DNA from: CAZRXG01 sp964603985
GTDB taxonomy: Bacteria > Chloroflexota > Anaerolineae > Aggregatilineales > UBA3940
Assembly (NCBI GenBank): GCA_964603985.1
Contig: CAZRXG010000004.1
Location: forward strand, 1-64,000
DNA: 64,000 nucleotides
Reading direction: 5' to 3'
The translations under genes were made by a program, and so were the position numbers. Below are positions 38,093 through 46,913 of this stretch, in pieces. Each line of letters opens with the position of its first letter. Within the stretch, counting starts at the first letter, position 1. The notes under the pieces were generated by a model, which was not told the origin of the DNA, made no database searches, and saw only the letters and a list, made by a program, of their open reading frames with translations.

Positions 38093-39124
38093 CTACAACA
38101 CCAACTCCGCCATCGCACGCACGGCATTGATGTCGGGCGTCATGATGTTGAGCGTGGTGACCGGGCAGTCCCGCCACAGCGCCAACTGCTCGCCAATGCG
38201 CTCTCTGGGGCCGCACAGCGCCACGTCATCGACCAGTTCATCGGGGATGGCAGCGGCAGCCGCGCGCTTTTCCCCACCGAGGTATAGATCCTGGACGGTA
38301 TCGGCGGCCTCCTGATAGCCGTAGCGGCAGGCCAGGTCATGGTAAAAGTTGCGCCCCTTCGCGCCCATCCCACCAATGTAGAGCGCCAGCGTGTGCCTGA
38401 CCACGTCCCGGCAGGCGTCGATGTCCTGCCCGACCACCACCGGCACCGACGGGGCGATGTCAAACGCGGCGGGGCCTTTGCCGCCCCCGGCCTCCGCCAG
38501 CCCGGCCTCGACGTGCGGCTTGAAGACACTGTCGTAATGACGCGGCGAGAAGAAGATCGGCATCCAGCCATCGGCGATCTCGGCGGCCAGCCGGACGTTT
38601 TTGGGGCCAATGGCGGCCAGGTAGATCGGGATGTCGGGCCGCCCGTGCAGGATGCTCTTGAGCGGCCTGCCCAGGCCGGTCGCACCCGCGCCCCGGTAGG
38701 GGATCTGGTAATGCTCGCCCTGGTGCTCCAGCGGCTCCCGACGCGCGAAGATGGCCCGCAGGATAGCGACATACTCGCGCGTCTTGCCGAGCGGTTTGCC
38801 ATAGGGGCGACCGTGCCACCCCTCGACCACCTGCGGCCCCGAAAGCCCCAACCCCAGCAAAAAACGCCCCCCGGAAAGCTGGTCGAGCGTCATGGCGGTC
38901 ATGGCGGTCATGGCCGGGGTGCGGGCGGGCATCTGCATGATGGCCGTGCCCAGGTGGATGCGCACGGTCTGCGCGCCGATCCAGGTCAGCGGCGTCACGC
39001 AGTCCGAGCCGTAGGCTTCGGATGTCCACACGGCGAAGAAGCCCAGGCGGTCGGCTTCCTGGATCATCTCCACCGGCAGGTCGATCCTGGGGCCGGAATA
39101 CCCGGCCATGAGGCCCAATCTCAT
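38093..39124 (-). CDS. LLM-class (luciferase-like) flavin/F420-dependent oxidoreductase
   Basis: 343 residues with a strong ribosome-binding site (AGGAGGAG). The TIM-barrel sequence has the family signatures GLMAGYSGPR, FFAVWTSEAYGSD, TAIMQMPARTPAMTAMTAMTLDQLSGGRFLLGLGLSG and IPIYLAAIGPKNVRLAAEIADGW. This pattern is that of F420-dependent members (compare Mer and the FGD-like group). The substrate is unknown. A ninefold-base repeat coding for MTA MTA MT lies at about 38889-38915. No other F420 gene is in the window. Confidence 0.9.
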   Translation of the reverse strand: MRLGLMAGYSGPRIDLPVEMIQEADRLGFFAVWTSEAYGSDCVTPLTWIGAQTVRIHLGTAIMQMPARTPAMTAMTAMTLDQLSGGRFLLGLGLSGPQVVEGWHGRPYGKPLGKTREYVAILRAIFARREPLEHQGEHYQIPYRGAGATGLGRPLKSILHGRPDIPIYLAAIGPKNVRLAAEIADGWMPIFFSPRHYDSVFKPHVEAGLAEAGGGKGPAAFDIAPSVPVVVGQDIDACRDVVRHTLALYIGGMGAKGRNFYHDLACRYGYQEAADTVQDLYLGGEKRAAAAAIPDELVDDVALCGPRERIGEQLALWRDCPVTTLNIMTPDINAVRAMAELVL

Positions 39125-39214
39125 GAGGTGCTCCTCCTACTTCGCAAGGTCGGCTTTATTGGTAACTACTCGCGCCAGTTGAAGTTGACCGGATAACCGT
39201 TCAAATTGCTTGCT

Positions 39215-39239
39215 CCCCTTCTCCCTGAGGGAGAAGGGG
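39215..39239. repeat. REP-like palindrome in the divergent intergenic region
   Basis: CCCCTTCTCCC, TGA, GGGAGAAGGGG: a perfect 11-bp palindrome followed by CTGGGGGTTGAGGG. A similar palindrome plus CTGGGGGTGGGG is at 50305-50340. Confidence 0.75.
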
Positions 39240-39367
39240 CTGGGGGTTGAGGGCCGTAGTAGCTAAGCAGCCACTCTTATTGTAGACCAGCGCGAGCGGC
39301 TTAGAAAACCAGCGCAGGCCGCCAATCCGTGATACAATCCCCGCGACGTCGAAGGAAGACCGGTCGC

Positions 39368-39907
39368 ATGCCTGAAAACCCTTACCGCACGCTCAACTCA
39401 CGCATCGTATGGCGCAGCCCGTGGTTCGCGCTGCGTGAAGACCAGATCCGGCTGCCGGACGGCAGCGACAGCGTGTACACCGTCATCGAGCGACCGGGCG
39501 CGGTGTGGATCGTGCCCGTGCTGGACGACGGGCAACTGGTGCTGATCCGCAACTACCGCCACGCGGTGGGGGAGTGGCTGTGGGAGGTGCCCGCCGGGGG
39601 CCTGGAGGATGGCGTACCGGCCATCGAGATGGCCCGGCGCGAGCTGTCCGAGGAGATCGGCGGGACGGCTGAAAGCCTGGAGCTTGTCGCGACGACGTAC
39701 ACCGTACCCGGCATCAGCGACGAGCGAGGATACATCTACCTGGCGCGCGGCGTGACGCTCGGCGAGCCGCACCGCGAACCGACCGAGGTGATGGAGCGGC
39801 ACGTACTGGCGGCGGAGCGGGTGATGCAGATGGTCGTGGGCGGCGAGATCGTCGACGGGCCGAGCGCGCTGGCGCTCCTGCTGTGCGCCCCGCACCTGGA
39901 CGGTTGA
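39368..39907 (+). CDS. NUDIX hydrolase, ADP-ribose pyrophosphatase type
   Basis: 179 residues. The start at 39368 lies 9 bases behind GAAGGAAG; a GTG at 39329 would lengthen it by 13 residues. The Nudix box is GLEDGVPAIEMARRELSEEIGG: the catalytic REL-EE core is intact, but the first Glu of the box is replaced by Val. WEVPAGGLED before it, and GISDERGYIYLARGV after it, fit the ADP-ribose pyrophosphatase group. It would clean up ADP-ribose or related nucleotides. It starts a set of four same-strand genes ending with holA. Confidence 0.9.
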   Translation: MPENPYRTLNSRIVWRSPWFALREDQIRLPDGSDSVYTVIERPGAVWIVPVLDDGQLVLIRNYRHAVGEWLWEVPAGGLEDGVPAIEMARRELSEEIGGTAESLELVATTYTVPGISDERGYIYLARGVTLGEPHREPTEVMERHVLAAERVMQMVVGGEIVDGPSALALLLCAPHLDG

Positions 39908-39936
39908 GGAACCGGCTGTAAAGGAAGCGAAGGGGT

Positions 39937-40692
39937 ATGTTACGGGCCGTAATCTTTGACATGGACGACACGCTCATCGACTGGAGCGAGCGCGGCGGGA
40001 ACTGGGCCGAGCTTCACAAGAAGCACCTGCGCCCGATGCACGAGCACTTGCGGTCGGCGGGCCACACCGTGCCCAACCTGGAGGAGTTCGCCCGCCTGTA
40101 CAGGGATCAGACGGTGCTGGCCTGGCAGCAGGTCGCCCCGCCGGAGTGGGACAGCCCGCGCCAGATCGAGATCATCGGCAAGATGCTGGAAGCCATCAAC
40201 ATCGAGGTCACGGCCCCCGACCTGGAGCAGCTTCAACGCCTGTTTGACTGGCAGCCCGTCCCCGGTGTGCGCGTCTTCAAGGACACGGTGTACGTGCTGC
40301 GCACGCTGCGCGAGGCCGGGCTGCGCACCGGGCTGGTGACCAACGCCGCCTTCCCGATGTGGATGCGCGACACCGAACTGCGCAGCCTGGGCCTGCTGGA
40401 GTACCTGGACGTGCGGCTGACGGCGGCAGACGTGGGCAAGCTCAAGCCGCACCCCCATCCGTTCAAAGAAGTGCTCAGGCGGCTGGGCGTCGAGCCTGGG
40501 GAGGCGATCTTCGTCGGCGACCGGCTGCACGACGACGTGCTGGGCGCGCAGGGCGTGGGGATGCGGGCGGTGTGGGTGCGGCGCGGCACCGCCCAAAGCA
40601 ACGGCTCGGTCAAGCCGAACGCCACCATCGACACCCTCTCCGACCTGCTGAAGACTCTGGACCTGTGGTTCCCCGGCTGGCGCAAACAATGA
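39937..40692 (+). CDS. HAD-family hydrolase
   Basis: 251 residues. Motif I is FDMDDTLIDW (both Asp residues present, near residues 8-10), motif II is GLVTNAAFP, the Lys of motif III is in VGKLKPHPHPF, and motif IV is IFVGDRLHDDVLGAQ. A helical cap domain lies between motif I and II. It is a phosphatase or haloacid-type hydrolase acting on an unknown small phosphate compound. Its last four bases overlap the start of the next HAD gene (ATGA). Confidence 0.9.
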   Translation: MLRAVIFDMDDTLIDWSERGGNWAELHKKHLRPMHEHLRSAGHTVPNLEEFARLYRDQTVLAWQQVAPPEWDSPRQIEIIGKMLEAINIEVTAPDLEQLQRLFDWQPVPGVRVFKDTVYVLRTLREAGLRTGLVTNAAFPMWMRDTELRSLGLLEYLDVRLTAADVGKLKPHPHPFKEVLRRLGVEPGEAIFVGDRLHDDVLGAQGVGMRAVWVRRGTAQSNGSVKPNATIDTLSDLLKTLDLWFPGWRKQ

Positions 40693-41453
40693 CCCTCATC
40701 AAAGCTGTTCTGTTCGACCTAGGCGGCACGCTGCTGCATTACCACGACGACCGGTCGGAAGACTCCCGGCGGCGCTTTCGACGCGTCACGCTGGCGGGCG
40801 TCAAGGCGATATACGATCACCTGGTCGGCGAGGGCCACACGCTCCCCACGTTGGAGGAGACCGGGGCGGTGGTGGATAACCACATCGGGGCGGCCTACCT
40901 GGCATCGCTCAAAGAGCTGCGCGGTGGCAGCGTTGAGGCCCCCCTCCGCGCCGCGCTGGCCGAATTGGACGTGGCGCTCGACGACGCGGGCTGGGCGGCG
41001 CTTCGCCCCCTTTTCTACCGCGAGATCAACACCATCGTCTTCCCGCGCGAGGGCCTCCAATCGACCATCGCCGCGCTGCACGAGGCGGGGTACAAGCTGG
41101 GCGTGATCTCCAACACCTTCTGGGCCGCCGACCTGCACGACGCCCACCTGGCCCGCTACGACCTGCTGGACTTCTTCCCGGTGCGCGTCTACTCGTGTGA
41201 CACGCCTGCCACCAAACCGCACCCGTCGATCTTCACCGCGGCGCTGGAGCGTCTGGGCGTCTCGCCTGCCGAGGCGGCCTACGTTGGCGACCTGCCCGAC
41301 GTGGACGTGGGGGGCGCGCAGAAAGCGGGCATGGTCGGCATCCTGATCCGCTCTCCTTACGCTCCGGTCGATTCCGAGGGCGTCGTCCCGGACGCGACGA
41401 TTGACGAGCTTCCCGACCTGATCCCGGCGCTGGAAGAGCTTCAAGGCCGATGA
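40689..41453 (+). CDS. HAD-family hydrolase, variant motif I
   Basis: 254 residues, start ATG 40689 overlapping the stop of the previous gene. Motif I reads FDLGGTLLHY: the nucleophile Asp is present, but the usual second Asp is Gly. Motif II is GVISNTFW, the Lys is in PATKPHPSIF, and motif IV is AYVGDLPDVDVGGAQ. The Asp-to-Gly change is known in a subset of HAD proteins and may lower or alter activity. It overlaps the holA start by four bases. The two HAD genes are similar in size and may be an old duplication. Confidence 0.88.
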   Translation: MTLIKAVLFDLGGTLLHYHDDRSEDSRRRFRRVTLAGVKAIYDHLVGEGHTLPTLEETGAVVDNHIGAAYLASLKELRGGSVEAPLRAALAELDVALDDAGWAALRPLFYREINTIVFPREGLQSTIAALHEAGYKLGVISNTFWAADLHDAHLARYDLLDFFPVRVYSCDTPATKPHPSIFTAALERLGVSPAEAAYVGDLPDVDVGGAQKAGMVGILIRSPYAPVDSEGVVPDATIDELPDLIPALEELQGR

Positions 41454-42481
41454 CGAGCAGCCCTCAAGCCGTCGCCTACGTCTTCCACGGCCAGGACGAG
41501 CCGGGCCTCAAAGACCGGCTGGCTGCCTTCTGCGGCGACCTGTTCGCCGACCCGATGGCCGCCGACCTGAACACCACCCGCCTGGAGAGCGAGACCGTCC
41601 AGCCGGGCGATATCGAGGCTGCGGCGGGGACGCTGCCCTTCATGTCCGACGTGCGCCTGGTGCTGGTCGAGAACGTGACCGATGCCAACCTGGCGCGTGA
41701 CCTGATCGACCGGATTCCCGACCTGATCCCGGCGCTGCCCGATTCAACGCGCCTGATCTTCATCGAGACCGGCGTCCAGGGACACACGCAGGACGCGCCC
41801 GCCGAGCTGAAGCGCAAGACCGCCCGCCGCGCCGCGCTCAAGAAGCTGATCAACGCAGTCGAGAACGATCCGCGCGGCAAGATCCTGACCTTCGACCTGC
41901 CACGCAACCCCGGTCGCTGGATCACCGAGCGGGCGACGCAGCACGGGGCGGCCATCGAGCCGGGGGCGGCGCGGCTGCTGGCCGAGCGGATCGGCAGCGA
42001 CCTCACGCTGGCCGACACCGAGCTGGCCAAGCTGGCAACCTACACCAACAACGAGCGTCCCATCAGCACCACAGACGTGGAGCTGATGACGCCCTACAGC
42101 CCTGAGGCGAGCATCTTCCACATGGTCGACGCGCTCGGCCAGCGGCGGGGCAAGGTCGCCCTGAGCCTGCTGCACCGCCTGATCGACGACGGGGACGAGC
42201 CGCTGCGCATCTTCGGAATGATCGTGCGCCAGTACCGGCTGCTGATCCAGATGCGCGAGCACCTCGACGGCGGGCAACCGGCCAGCAGCGCCCCGCAGGC
42301 GCTGGGCGTGCGCGACTTCGTGGCCCGCAAGCTGGCCGGGCAGGCGCGGCAGTACCGCCTCGACCAGCTTGAGCGCATCTACCACTTTCTTTTGGAGACC
42401 GATCTGTCGATCAAGACGGGGGAAATCGAGCCTCAGTTGGCGCTGGAATCCTTCATCGCGCGCCTGTCACGGGGAGGCTGA
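41450..42481 (+). CDS. holA: DNA polymerase III, delta subunit
   Basis: 343 residues. YVFHGQDEPGLKDRLAAF at the start is the typical delta subunit beginning with a degenerate P-loop. The LPFMSDVRLVLVENV segment, ITERATQHGAAIEPGAARLLAERIGSDL and SPEASIFHMVDALGQRRGKVAL of domain II-III are all in place. The subunit opens the beta clamp during loading. It is translationally coupled with the HAD gene and followed by a terminator. Confidence 0.9.
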   Translation: MTSSPQAVAYVFHGQDEPGLKDRLAAFCGDLFADPMAADLNTTRLESETVQPGDIEAAAGTLPFMSDVRLVLVENVTDANLARDLIDRIPDLIPALPDSTRLIFIETGVQGHTQDAPAELKRKTARRAALKKLINAVENDPRGKILTFDLPRNPGRWITERATQHGAAIEPGAARLLAERIGSDLTLADTELAKLATYTNNERPISTTDVELMTPYSPEASIFHMVDALGQRRGKVALSLLHRLIDDGDEPLRIFGMIVRQYRLLIQMREHLDGGQPASSAPQALGVRDFVARKLAGQARQYRLDQLERIYHFLLETDLSIKTGEIEPQLALESFIARLSRGG

Positions 42482-42511
42482 GGGGGTAACGTAACCACCC
42501 CCAGAATCGTC

Positions 42512-42545
42512 GAGAGCCGGGTACGCCACTCCCGGCTCTCTTTCT
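42512..42545 (+). terminator. Rho-independent terminator after holA
   Basis: Perfect 10-bp stem, GAGAGCCGGG (42512-42521) with CCCGGCTCTC (42531-42540), then TTTCT. Confidence 0.9.
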
Positions 42546-42582
42546 AAAAGGAGGAGAAGAAGAGATTTTCGCCCTTCGATCT

Positions 42583-42588
42583 TATAAT
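42583..42588 (+). promoter_or_regulatory. Candidate -10 box
   Basis: A perfect TATAAT 200 bases before the membrane protein gene at 42793. No good -35 was found. The rest of 42546-42792 holds no convincing gene. Confidence 0.35.
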
Positions 42589-42792
42589 ACCCCACTCGAT
42601 GAAGAAGGTTATTGCCGGGGGATATACGTTTACCCTACGGCAACCCTACGATGCCCGATTTTGCCCGAATCGCCGTTTCGGGTTTGTTATACCGTCGGGT
42701 ATGGTCGCTCATCAGCCGACATTATCTTTGCTTCTGCTCAAAACCGGACTACACTACGGCGAAATTCCAAGAGAACGGAAGGGAGGTCTACG

Positions 42793-43323
42793 GTGGCAAC
42801 CAAATCACAAGCGGGTGCAGGAGGAGCTGGGGGGAGCAGACAACCAGAGCCTGAGGACTATCGCTCCTTTATACGAACAGAATGGACCGACATCCACCAT
42901 TCTCGTGGCCAGGAATGGACGGCATTGGGTGTCGTCACTGGTGCCCACCTGGCGCTTCTTCAGCTTGTTATCTTCATTCGGGGCCTTTCGACCCCCGTTC
43001 CATTTCAGTTCCTGGCAATTTCCGGAGCGGTTTTGGGAGGCCTATTCGCGATCCTGGGTGTACTCATGACCCTTCGACATCGACGCCTCATGGATGTCAA
43101 GATATCCTGGATCTACCGCGCCGAGGATGCGCTTGGTCTCGTCGCGGACAAGGACAATCCTGATTCAGGGATCGTTCCTTATTCTGAGAAATTCAAAAGC
43201 ACTCCCAAGTGGAATGGGCTGGGTCGACCGCGCTTCCTCTCGACCGGCTGGCTGATCCTGTGCTTCTACGTGCTGCTTCTGATAATCGACTTCGCCAGCG
43301 TGTGGCTGTTTGCCACCCTTTAG
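42793..43323 (+). CDS. Small membrane protein of unknown function
   Basis: 176 residues from the GTG at 42793, six bases behind GGGAGG; earlier in-frame starts give an unlikely basic leader. A polar N-terminus with RSFIRTEWTDIHHSRGQEW leads into two central helices (about 48-100), a soluble stretch (RRLMDVKISWIYRAEDALGLV) and one C-terminal helix (LILCFYVLLLIIDFASVWLF). The layout is similar to small SLATT-like or DUF membrane proteins, but no assignment is safe. It precedes the KimA-like permease gene by 79 bases. Confidence 0.7.
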   Translation: MATKSQAGAGGAGGSRQPEPEDYRSFIRTEWTDIHHSRGQEWTALGVVTGAHLALLQLVIFIRGLSTPVPFQFLAISGAVLGGLFAILGVLMTLRHRRLMDVKISWIYRAEDALGLVADKDNPDSGIVPYSEKFKSTPKWNGLGRPRFLSTGWLILCFYVLLLIIDFASVWLFATL

Positions 43324-43402
43324 AGACGGGAGGCACACCGGACGCGTTTCAAGAAGCCTGACATTGAGCTGATTGAAACTTTTTTCAAGCGGCAGATACC
43401 CT

Positions 43403-45304
43403 ATGACAGACAATCAGGAGCACGGGTCACGCTTTACACTTTCCGGTCTGCTGATCGGCAGGCCGCTGGAGACGCGCACTCTGTCCCACCAGACGGTCAG
43501 CAAGCCGGTCGGACTGGCCGTCTTCGCGTCGGACGCGCTCTCCTCGACCGCCTACGCGACCGAGGAGATCCTGATCATCCTGGCGCTGGCGGGCGGCGCA
43601 GTCTTCCTGCACCTATCGATCCCCATCGCCGTCGCCATCGCGATCCTGATCGCCGTCGTGACCGTCTCCTACCGGCAGACGATCTACACCTACCCCAACG
43701 GCGGCGGCGCGTACATCGTCGCCTGCGACAACCTGGGCGTGATCCCTGCCCAGATCGCAGGGGCGGCGCTGCTGACGGATTACATCCTGACGGTGGCGGT
43801 GAGCGTCTCGTCGGGCGTGGCCCAGATCTCGTCGGCCTTCCCGGCGCTGACGCCCTACCGCGTCCACATCGCCCTGGGCATCATCGCCGTGATGACGCTG
43901 GTCAACCTGCGCGGCGTGCGAGAGAGCGGGGCCATCTTCGCCGTGCCGACCTACTTCTTCCTGGCGATGATGTTCCTCACGCTGATCGTCGGGGCCGTGC
44001 GCTTCTTCAGCGGCACGCTCCCGGAGGTCACGGGCGTCGAGCCGCTGGCGACCGTCGCGGCGCCGCTGACGCTGTTCCTGGTTCTGCGGGCCTTCTCCAG
44101 CGGCTGCACGGCGCTGACGGGCATCGAGGCGATCTCCAACGGGATCACGGCTTTCAAAGAGCCGCGCAGCCGGAACGCCGCGACCACGCTGCTCTGGATG
44201 AGCGGGATGCTGATCGCGCTGTTCCTGGGCATCACGCTGCTTGCCAACCAGATACGGGCCGTGCCCGGCGAGACCGAGACGGTGGTCTCCCAGCTTGCCC
44301 GGACGGTGTACGGCGCACACAGCGTCTTCTACCTGCTCACGCTGGCAGGCACGACGCTGATCCTGGTCATGGCGGCCAACACCAGTTACGCCGACTTCCC
44401 CCGGCTGGCCGCTTTGCAGGCGAGCGACGGGTTCCTGCCGCGCCAGCTCACCTACCGGGGCAGTCGACTGGTTTTTTCGTGGGGCATCGTGGGGCTGGCG
44501 GTCGTCGCCAGCGCCCTGATCGTGTTCTCGAAGGCCAGCACGACCGCTCTGATTCCCCTCTACGCAGTCGGAGTCTTTCTCAGCTTCACCATCTCGCAGG
44601 CGGGCATGGTGATCCACCTGTGGAAGCTGGGCAGGCTCAAGCCCGGCGAGCGCGTCCAGGGGCGCGAGACCGTGCTGGAGTACGATGGGGGCTGGTGGTA
44701 CAAGATGATCGTCAGCGCCTTCGGGGCGATCTGCACCGGCGTGGTGATGATCATCTTCGCCGTGACGAAATTCGCGACCGGGGCGTGGTTCGTCGTGCTG
44801 CTGATCCCGACGCTGGTTCTGATCTTCTTCCGCATTCACCGCCACTACGAGAGCGTGGCCCGCAGCCTGTCGCGGGGGACTACGCTCGAAGGCGTGCCGC
44901 CGCGCCCGATCCAGACGCTGGTTCTGGTCGAAGATGTGCACGGCGGGACGGTGCGCATGGTCAACTTCGCCCGCTCGCTGGGGCATCCCTGGAAGGCCTT
45001 CCACATCGCCGTGAACCCGGACAAATCCGAGCGGGTGCAGGAAAAGTGGAAGCGGATCATCGGCGAGGGGGAGCTGGTCATCATTCCCTCTCCCTACCGC
45101 CACCTGGTGGCCCCCGTCCGCGAGTACGTCCAGACCGTGCTGGCCGAGAACCCGGACAGCTTTGTGCACGTCATCATCGGGCACCTGGCGATGGAGAGCT
45201 ACTGGGAGCAGGCGCTGCACCAGAACAGCGCCCTCATCTTCAACGTGGCGCTGGCGGGCCTGGAGCGGGTTGTGATGACCCAGGTGCCCTACCAGATCCG
45301 CTGA
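43403..45304 (+). CDS. APC-superfamily permease, KimA-like potassium importer
   Basis: 633 residues: about 12 helices (to residue 460), then a soluble C-terminal domain. The segments VFASDALSSTAYATEEILIILA, YPNGGGAYIV, LLTDYILTVAVSVSSG, FSSGCTALTGIEAISNGI and IPLYAVGVFLSFTISQAGM correspond closely to Bacillus KimA, a proton-coupled K+ importer. The C-terminal part (LVEDVHGGTVRMVNFARSL, PSPYRHLVAPV) is the USP-like regulatory domain of that family. By homology it takes up potassium; an amino acid substrate cannot be excluded. No c-di-AMP riboswitch could be recognised upstream. ATG 43403 lacks a good ribosome-binding site; TTG 43373 is the alternative. Confidence 0.85.
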   Translation: MTDNQEHGSRFTLSGLLIGRPLETRTLSHQTVSKPVGLAVFASDALSSTAYATEEILIILALAGGAVFLHLSIPIAVAIAILIAVVTVSYRQTIYTYPNGGGAYIVACDNLGVIPAQIAGAALLTDYILTVAVSVSSGVAQISSAFPALTPYRVHIALGIIAVMTLVNLRGVRESGAIFAVPTYFFLAMMFLTLIVGAVRFFSGTLPEVTGVEPLATVAAPLTLFLVLRAFSSGCTALTGIEAISNGITAFKEPRSRNAATTLLWMSGMLIALFLGITLLANQIRAVPGETETVVSQLARTVYGAHSVFYLLTLAGTTLILVMAANTSYADFPRLAALQASDGFLPRQLTYRGSRLVFSWGIVGLAVVASALIVFSKASTTALIPLYAVGVFLSFTISQAGMVIHLWKLGRLKPGERVQGRETVLEYDGGWWYKMIVSAFGAICTGVVMIIFAVTKFATGAWFVVLLIPTLVLIFFRIHRHYESVARSLSRGTTLEGVPPRPIQTLVLVEDVHGGTVRMVNFARSLGHPWKAFHIAVNPDKSERVQEKWKRIIGEGELVIIPSPYRHLVAPVREYVQTVLAENPDSFVHVIIGHLAMESYWEQALHQNSALIFNVALAGLERVVMTQVPYQIR

Positions 45305-45437
45305 CGGGATGCCTGCGGGTTTAATCCTTTGTTAACCTCATCCCCAACGCGACGTGCTATACTTGAGATAGCGCTGCAACTTTTGCGGCGGCCTGTGCGT
45401 ATCAGAAGATGAGGAACCCTGACTGCATCAGGGTTAG

Positions 45438-46049
45438 GTGGATTTTCTGGCAACAAGCGGGTGGAACGTGGATCACGATCAAGAGCTGGTGGCGCGTGTT
45501 CTGGAAGGCAACCAGCAGGCTTTCGCGGAGCTAGTGGAAACCTACCAGCGTTCTGTCTATAATTTGGCATACAGGATGCTTGGCAACGCGCGGGAGGCCG
45601 AGGACGCCGCGCAGGAAGCGTTCCTGCGGGCGTATCAGCACCTCAAGCGCTACGACCAAACGCGATCCTTTAAGACGTGGTTGCTTTCGATTACCTCCAA
45701 TCACTGCATCGACCGGCTGCGTAAGCGGCGGCTGACGTGGCTTTCCATCGACGAGCCGCTGCCCGCGCACCCGTCGCTGGTCAGCTCCGAGGCTGACCCG
45801 GAGGAAGCAACCGAAGAAGGTGAGCATCAGGAGGCTGTTCAAGATCTACTGGATGGGCTGGCCCCCGATTACCGGGCTGCCGTTGTCTTGCGATACTGGT
45901 ACGACATGTCCTACGCTGAGATCGCCAGGACGCTGGACACAACCGAGAGCGCGATCAAGTCGCGCCTGTTCCGTGCGCGCCAGATGCTGGCCGAGAAGCT
46001 AAGCTCAGGCAACGCACCGGGCCTGGTTGTGGCAATGGAGAGTGCATAA
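45438..46049 (+). CDS. ECF-type RNA polymerase sigma factor
   Basis: 203 residues. Region 2 is seen in RVLEGNQQAFAELVETYQRSVYNLAYRML and AEDAAQEAFLRAYQHL, with the polymerase-binding and promoter-melting residues. A 40-residue acidic linker follows. Region 4 ends in LPDYRAAVVLRYW-like LAPDYRAAVVLRYWYDMSY and TESAIKSRLFRARQML. The GTG at 45438 is used; a GTG at 45471 is the alternative. Its last base overlaps the start of the anti-sigma gene (TAATG), so the pair is translated together. A TATACT at 45358-45363 could be its -10. Confidence 0.9.
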   Translation: MDFLATSGWNVDHDQELVARVLEGNQQAFAELVETYQRSVYNLAYRMLGNAREAEDAAQEAFLRAYQHLKRYDQTRSFKTWLLSITSNHCIDRLRKRRLTWLSIDEPLPAHPSLVSSEADPEEATEEGEHQEAVQDLLDGLAPDYRAAVVLRYWYDMSYAEIARTLDTTESAIKSRLFRARQMLAEKLSSGNAPGLVVAMESA

Positions 46050-46618
46050 TGGCCCACGACTCATACCACTTCATGATGAGCCTCGCGCTGGACGGAGAGC
46101 TGAGCGGCGAGGAGCAGAAAAGACTGGACGAGCACCTGCACACCTGTACCGTCTGCGCCGATTTATGGGGACGGATGCACCTGCTCGGCACCATGTTCGA
46201 GAGTGCGGACGAGGCAGTGCCCTCGCCGGACTTCACGGCCATGGTCATGACGCGGGTCGATCTCCACGAATCCTGTCGGCGCTGGTACCCGCTGCTCATC
46301 GCGCTGCTGACCGGGTCGTCGCTGGCGGCGGCGGTCAGCGTCGCCGTGCCGGTCATGCTGCTCACGCTGGGCGTGGACGGGATACTGGCCCGCTGGCCCT
46401 TCGTGGGGCGGGCGCTGAGCTACGCCGTGCAGGCGCTGGCCTTCGTCCTGGACGGCACCACCTTCCTCGCCACCGCGCTGGCCGACTGGCTGAGGTTCCT
46501 GCTGGCCGAACCGGCTGCGCTGGCCGTCGTGCTGGCCGCGCTGACGCTGGCCTCAACCTGGATCGGCATCCTGGAGAGCTTCAAGGTAACCGCCCCGGTC
46601 CGGCAGCGGGCCGCCTGA
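46049..46618 (+). CDS. Membrane anti-sigma factor with zinc-finger motif
   Basis: 189 residues. The N-terminus has the zinc-binding anti-sigma pattern H-x3-C-x2-C in HLHTCTVCADLW (residues about 31-38), preceded by SLALDGELSGEEQKRLDEHL. Three hydrophobic stretches follow (about 85-115, 120-145, 155-175). It should hold the ECF sigma factor at the membrane until a signal releases it. It overlaps the sigma gene by one base. A terminator follows. Confidence 0.88.
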   Translation: MAHDSYHFMMSLALDGELSGEEQKRLDEHLHTCTVCADLWGRMHLLGTMFESADEAVPSPDFTAMVMTRVDLHESCRRWYPLLIALLTGSSLAAAVSVAVPVMLLTLGVDGILARWPFVGRALSYAVQALAFVLDGTTFLATALADWLRFLLAEPAALAVVLAALTLASTWIGILESFKVTAPVRQRAA

Positions 46619-46654
46619 CGGGCCAGGCATATTGTGACATCAGGCGAAACCACC

Positions 46655-46684
46655 GCCCCTCCCCGAATCGGGAGGGGCTTTTTT
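46655..46684 (+). terminator. Rho-independent terminator after the anti-sigma gene
   Basis: GCCCCTCCC (46655-46663) pairs with GGGAGGGGC (46670-46678), loop CGAATC, then six T residues. Confidence 0.92.
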
Positions 46685-46722
46685 GACGCCGACCCGCCGA
46701 TAGCTGATCGCTGGCCCGCATT

Positions 46723-46797
46723 GCCCTCCCCTATTGCTATGGGGGAGGGCGAATCTGCGCTTGCGCAGATGGGAGGGGGTGGGCACTGCCGTGCCCC
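46723..46797. repeat. Compound palindromic (REP-like) repeat
   Basis: Three nested palindromes in 75 bases: GCCCTCCCC/GGGGGAGGGC, ATCTGCGC/GCGCAGAT and GGGCAC/GTGCCC. It is followed by GCTGATGGCTGA-type short repeats to about 46845. Similar GTGCCCCTA words occur near 50787 and 55820. Confidence 0.7.
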
Positions 46798-46850
46798 TAC
46801 CTGACCGGCTGATGGCTGACTGGCTGAAAGCTGACCTGCTGACCGCTTTA

Positions 46851-46879
46851 TTGAAACTTCTCGCCAACCGTATTAGACT
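46851..46879 (+). promoter_or_regulatory. Probable surE promoter
   Basis: TTGAAA (46851-46856), 17-bp spacer, TAGACT (46874-46879), 35 bases before the surE start. Confidence 0.5.
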
Positions 46880-46913
46880 CGGCGCGCGAACCTGCCGATC
46901 AAGGAAAACATCT

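Noticed and set aside
43324..43402. Search for a c-di-AMP (ydaO-type) riboswitch before the KimA-like gene
   Set aside because: The 79-base gap is too short and has none of the conserved motifs.
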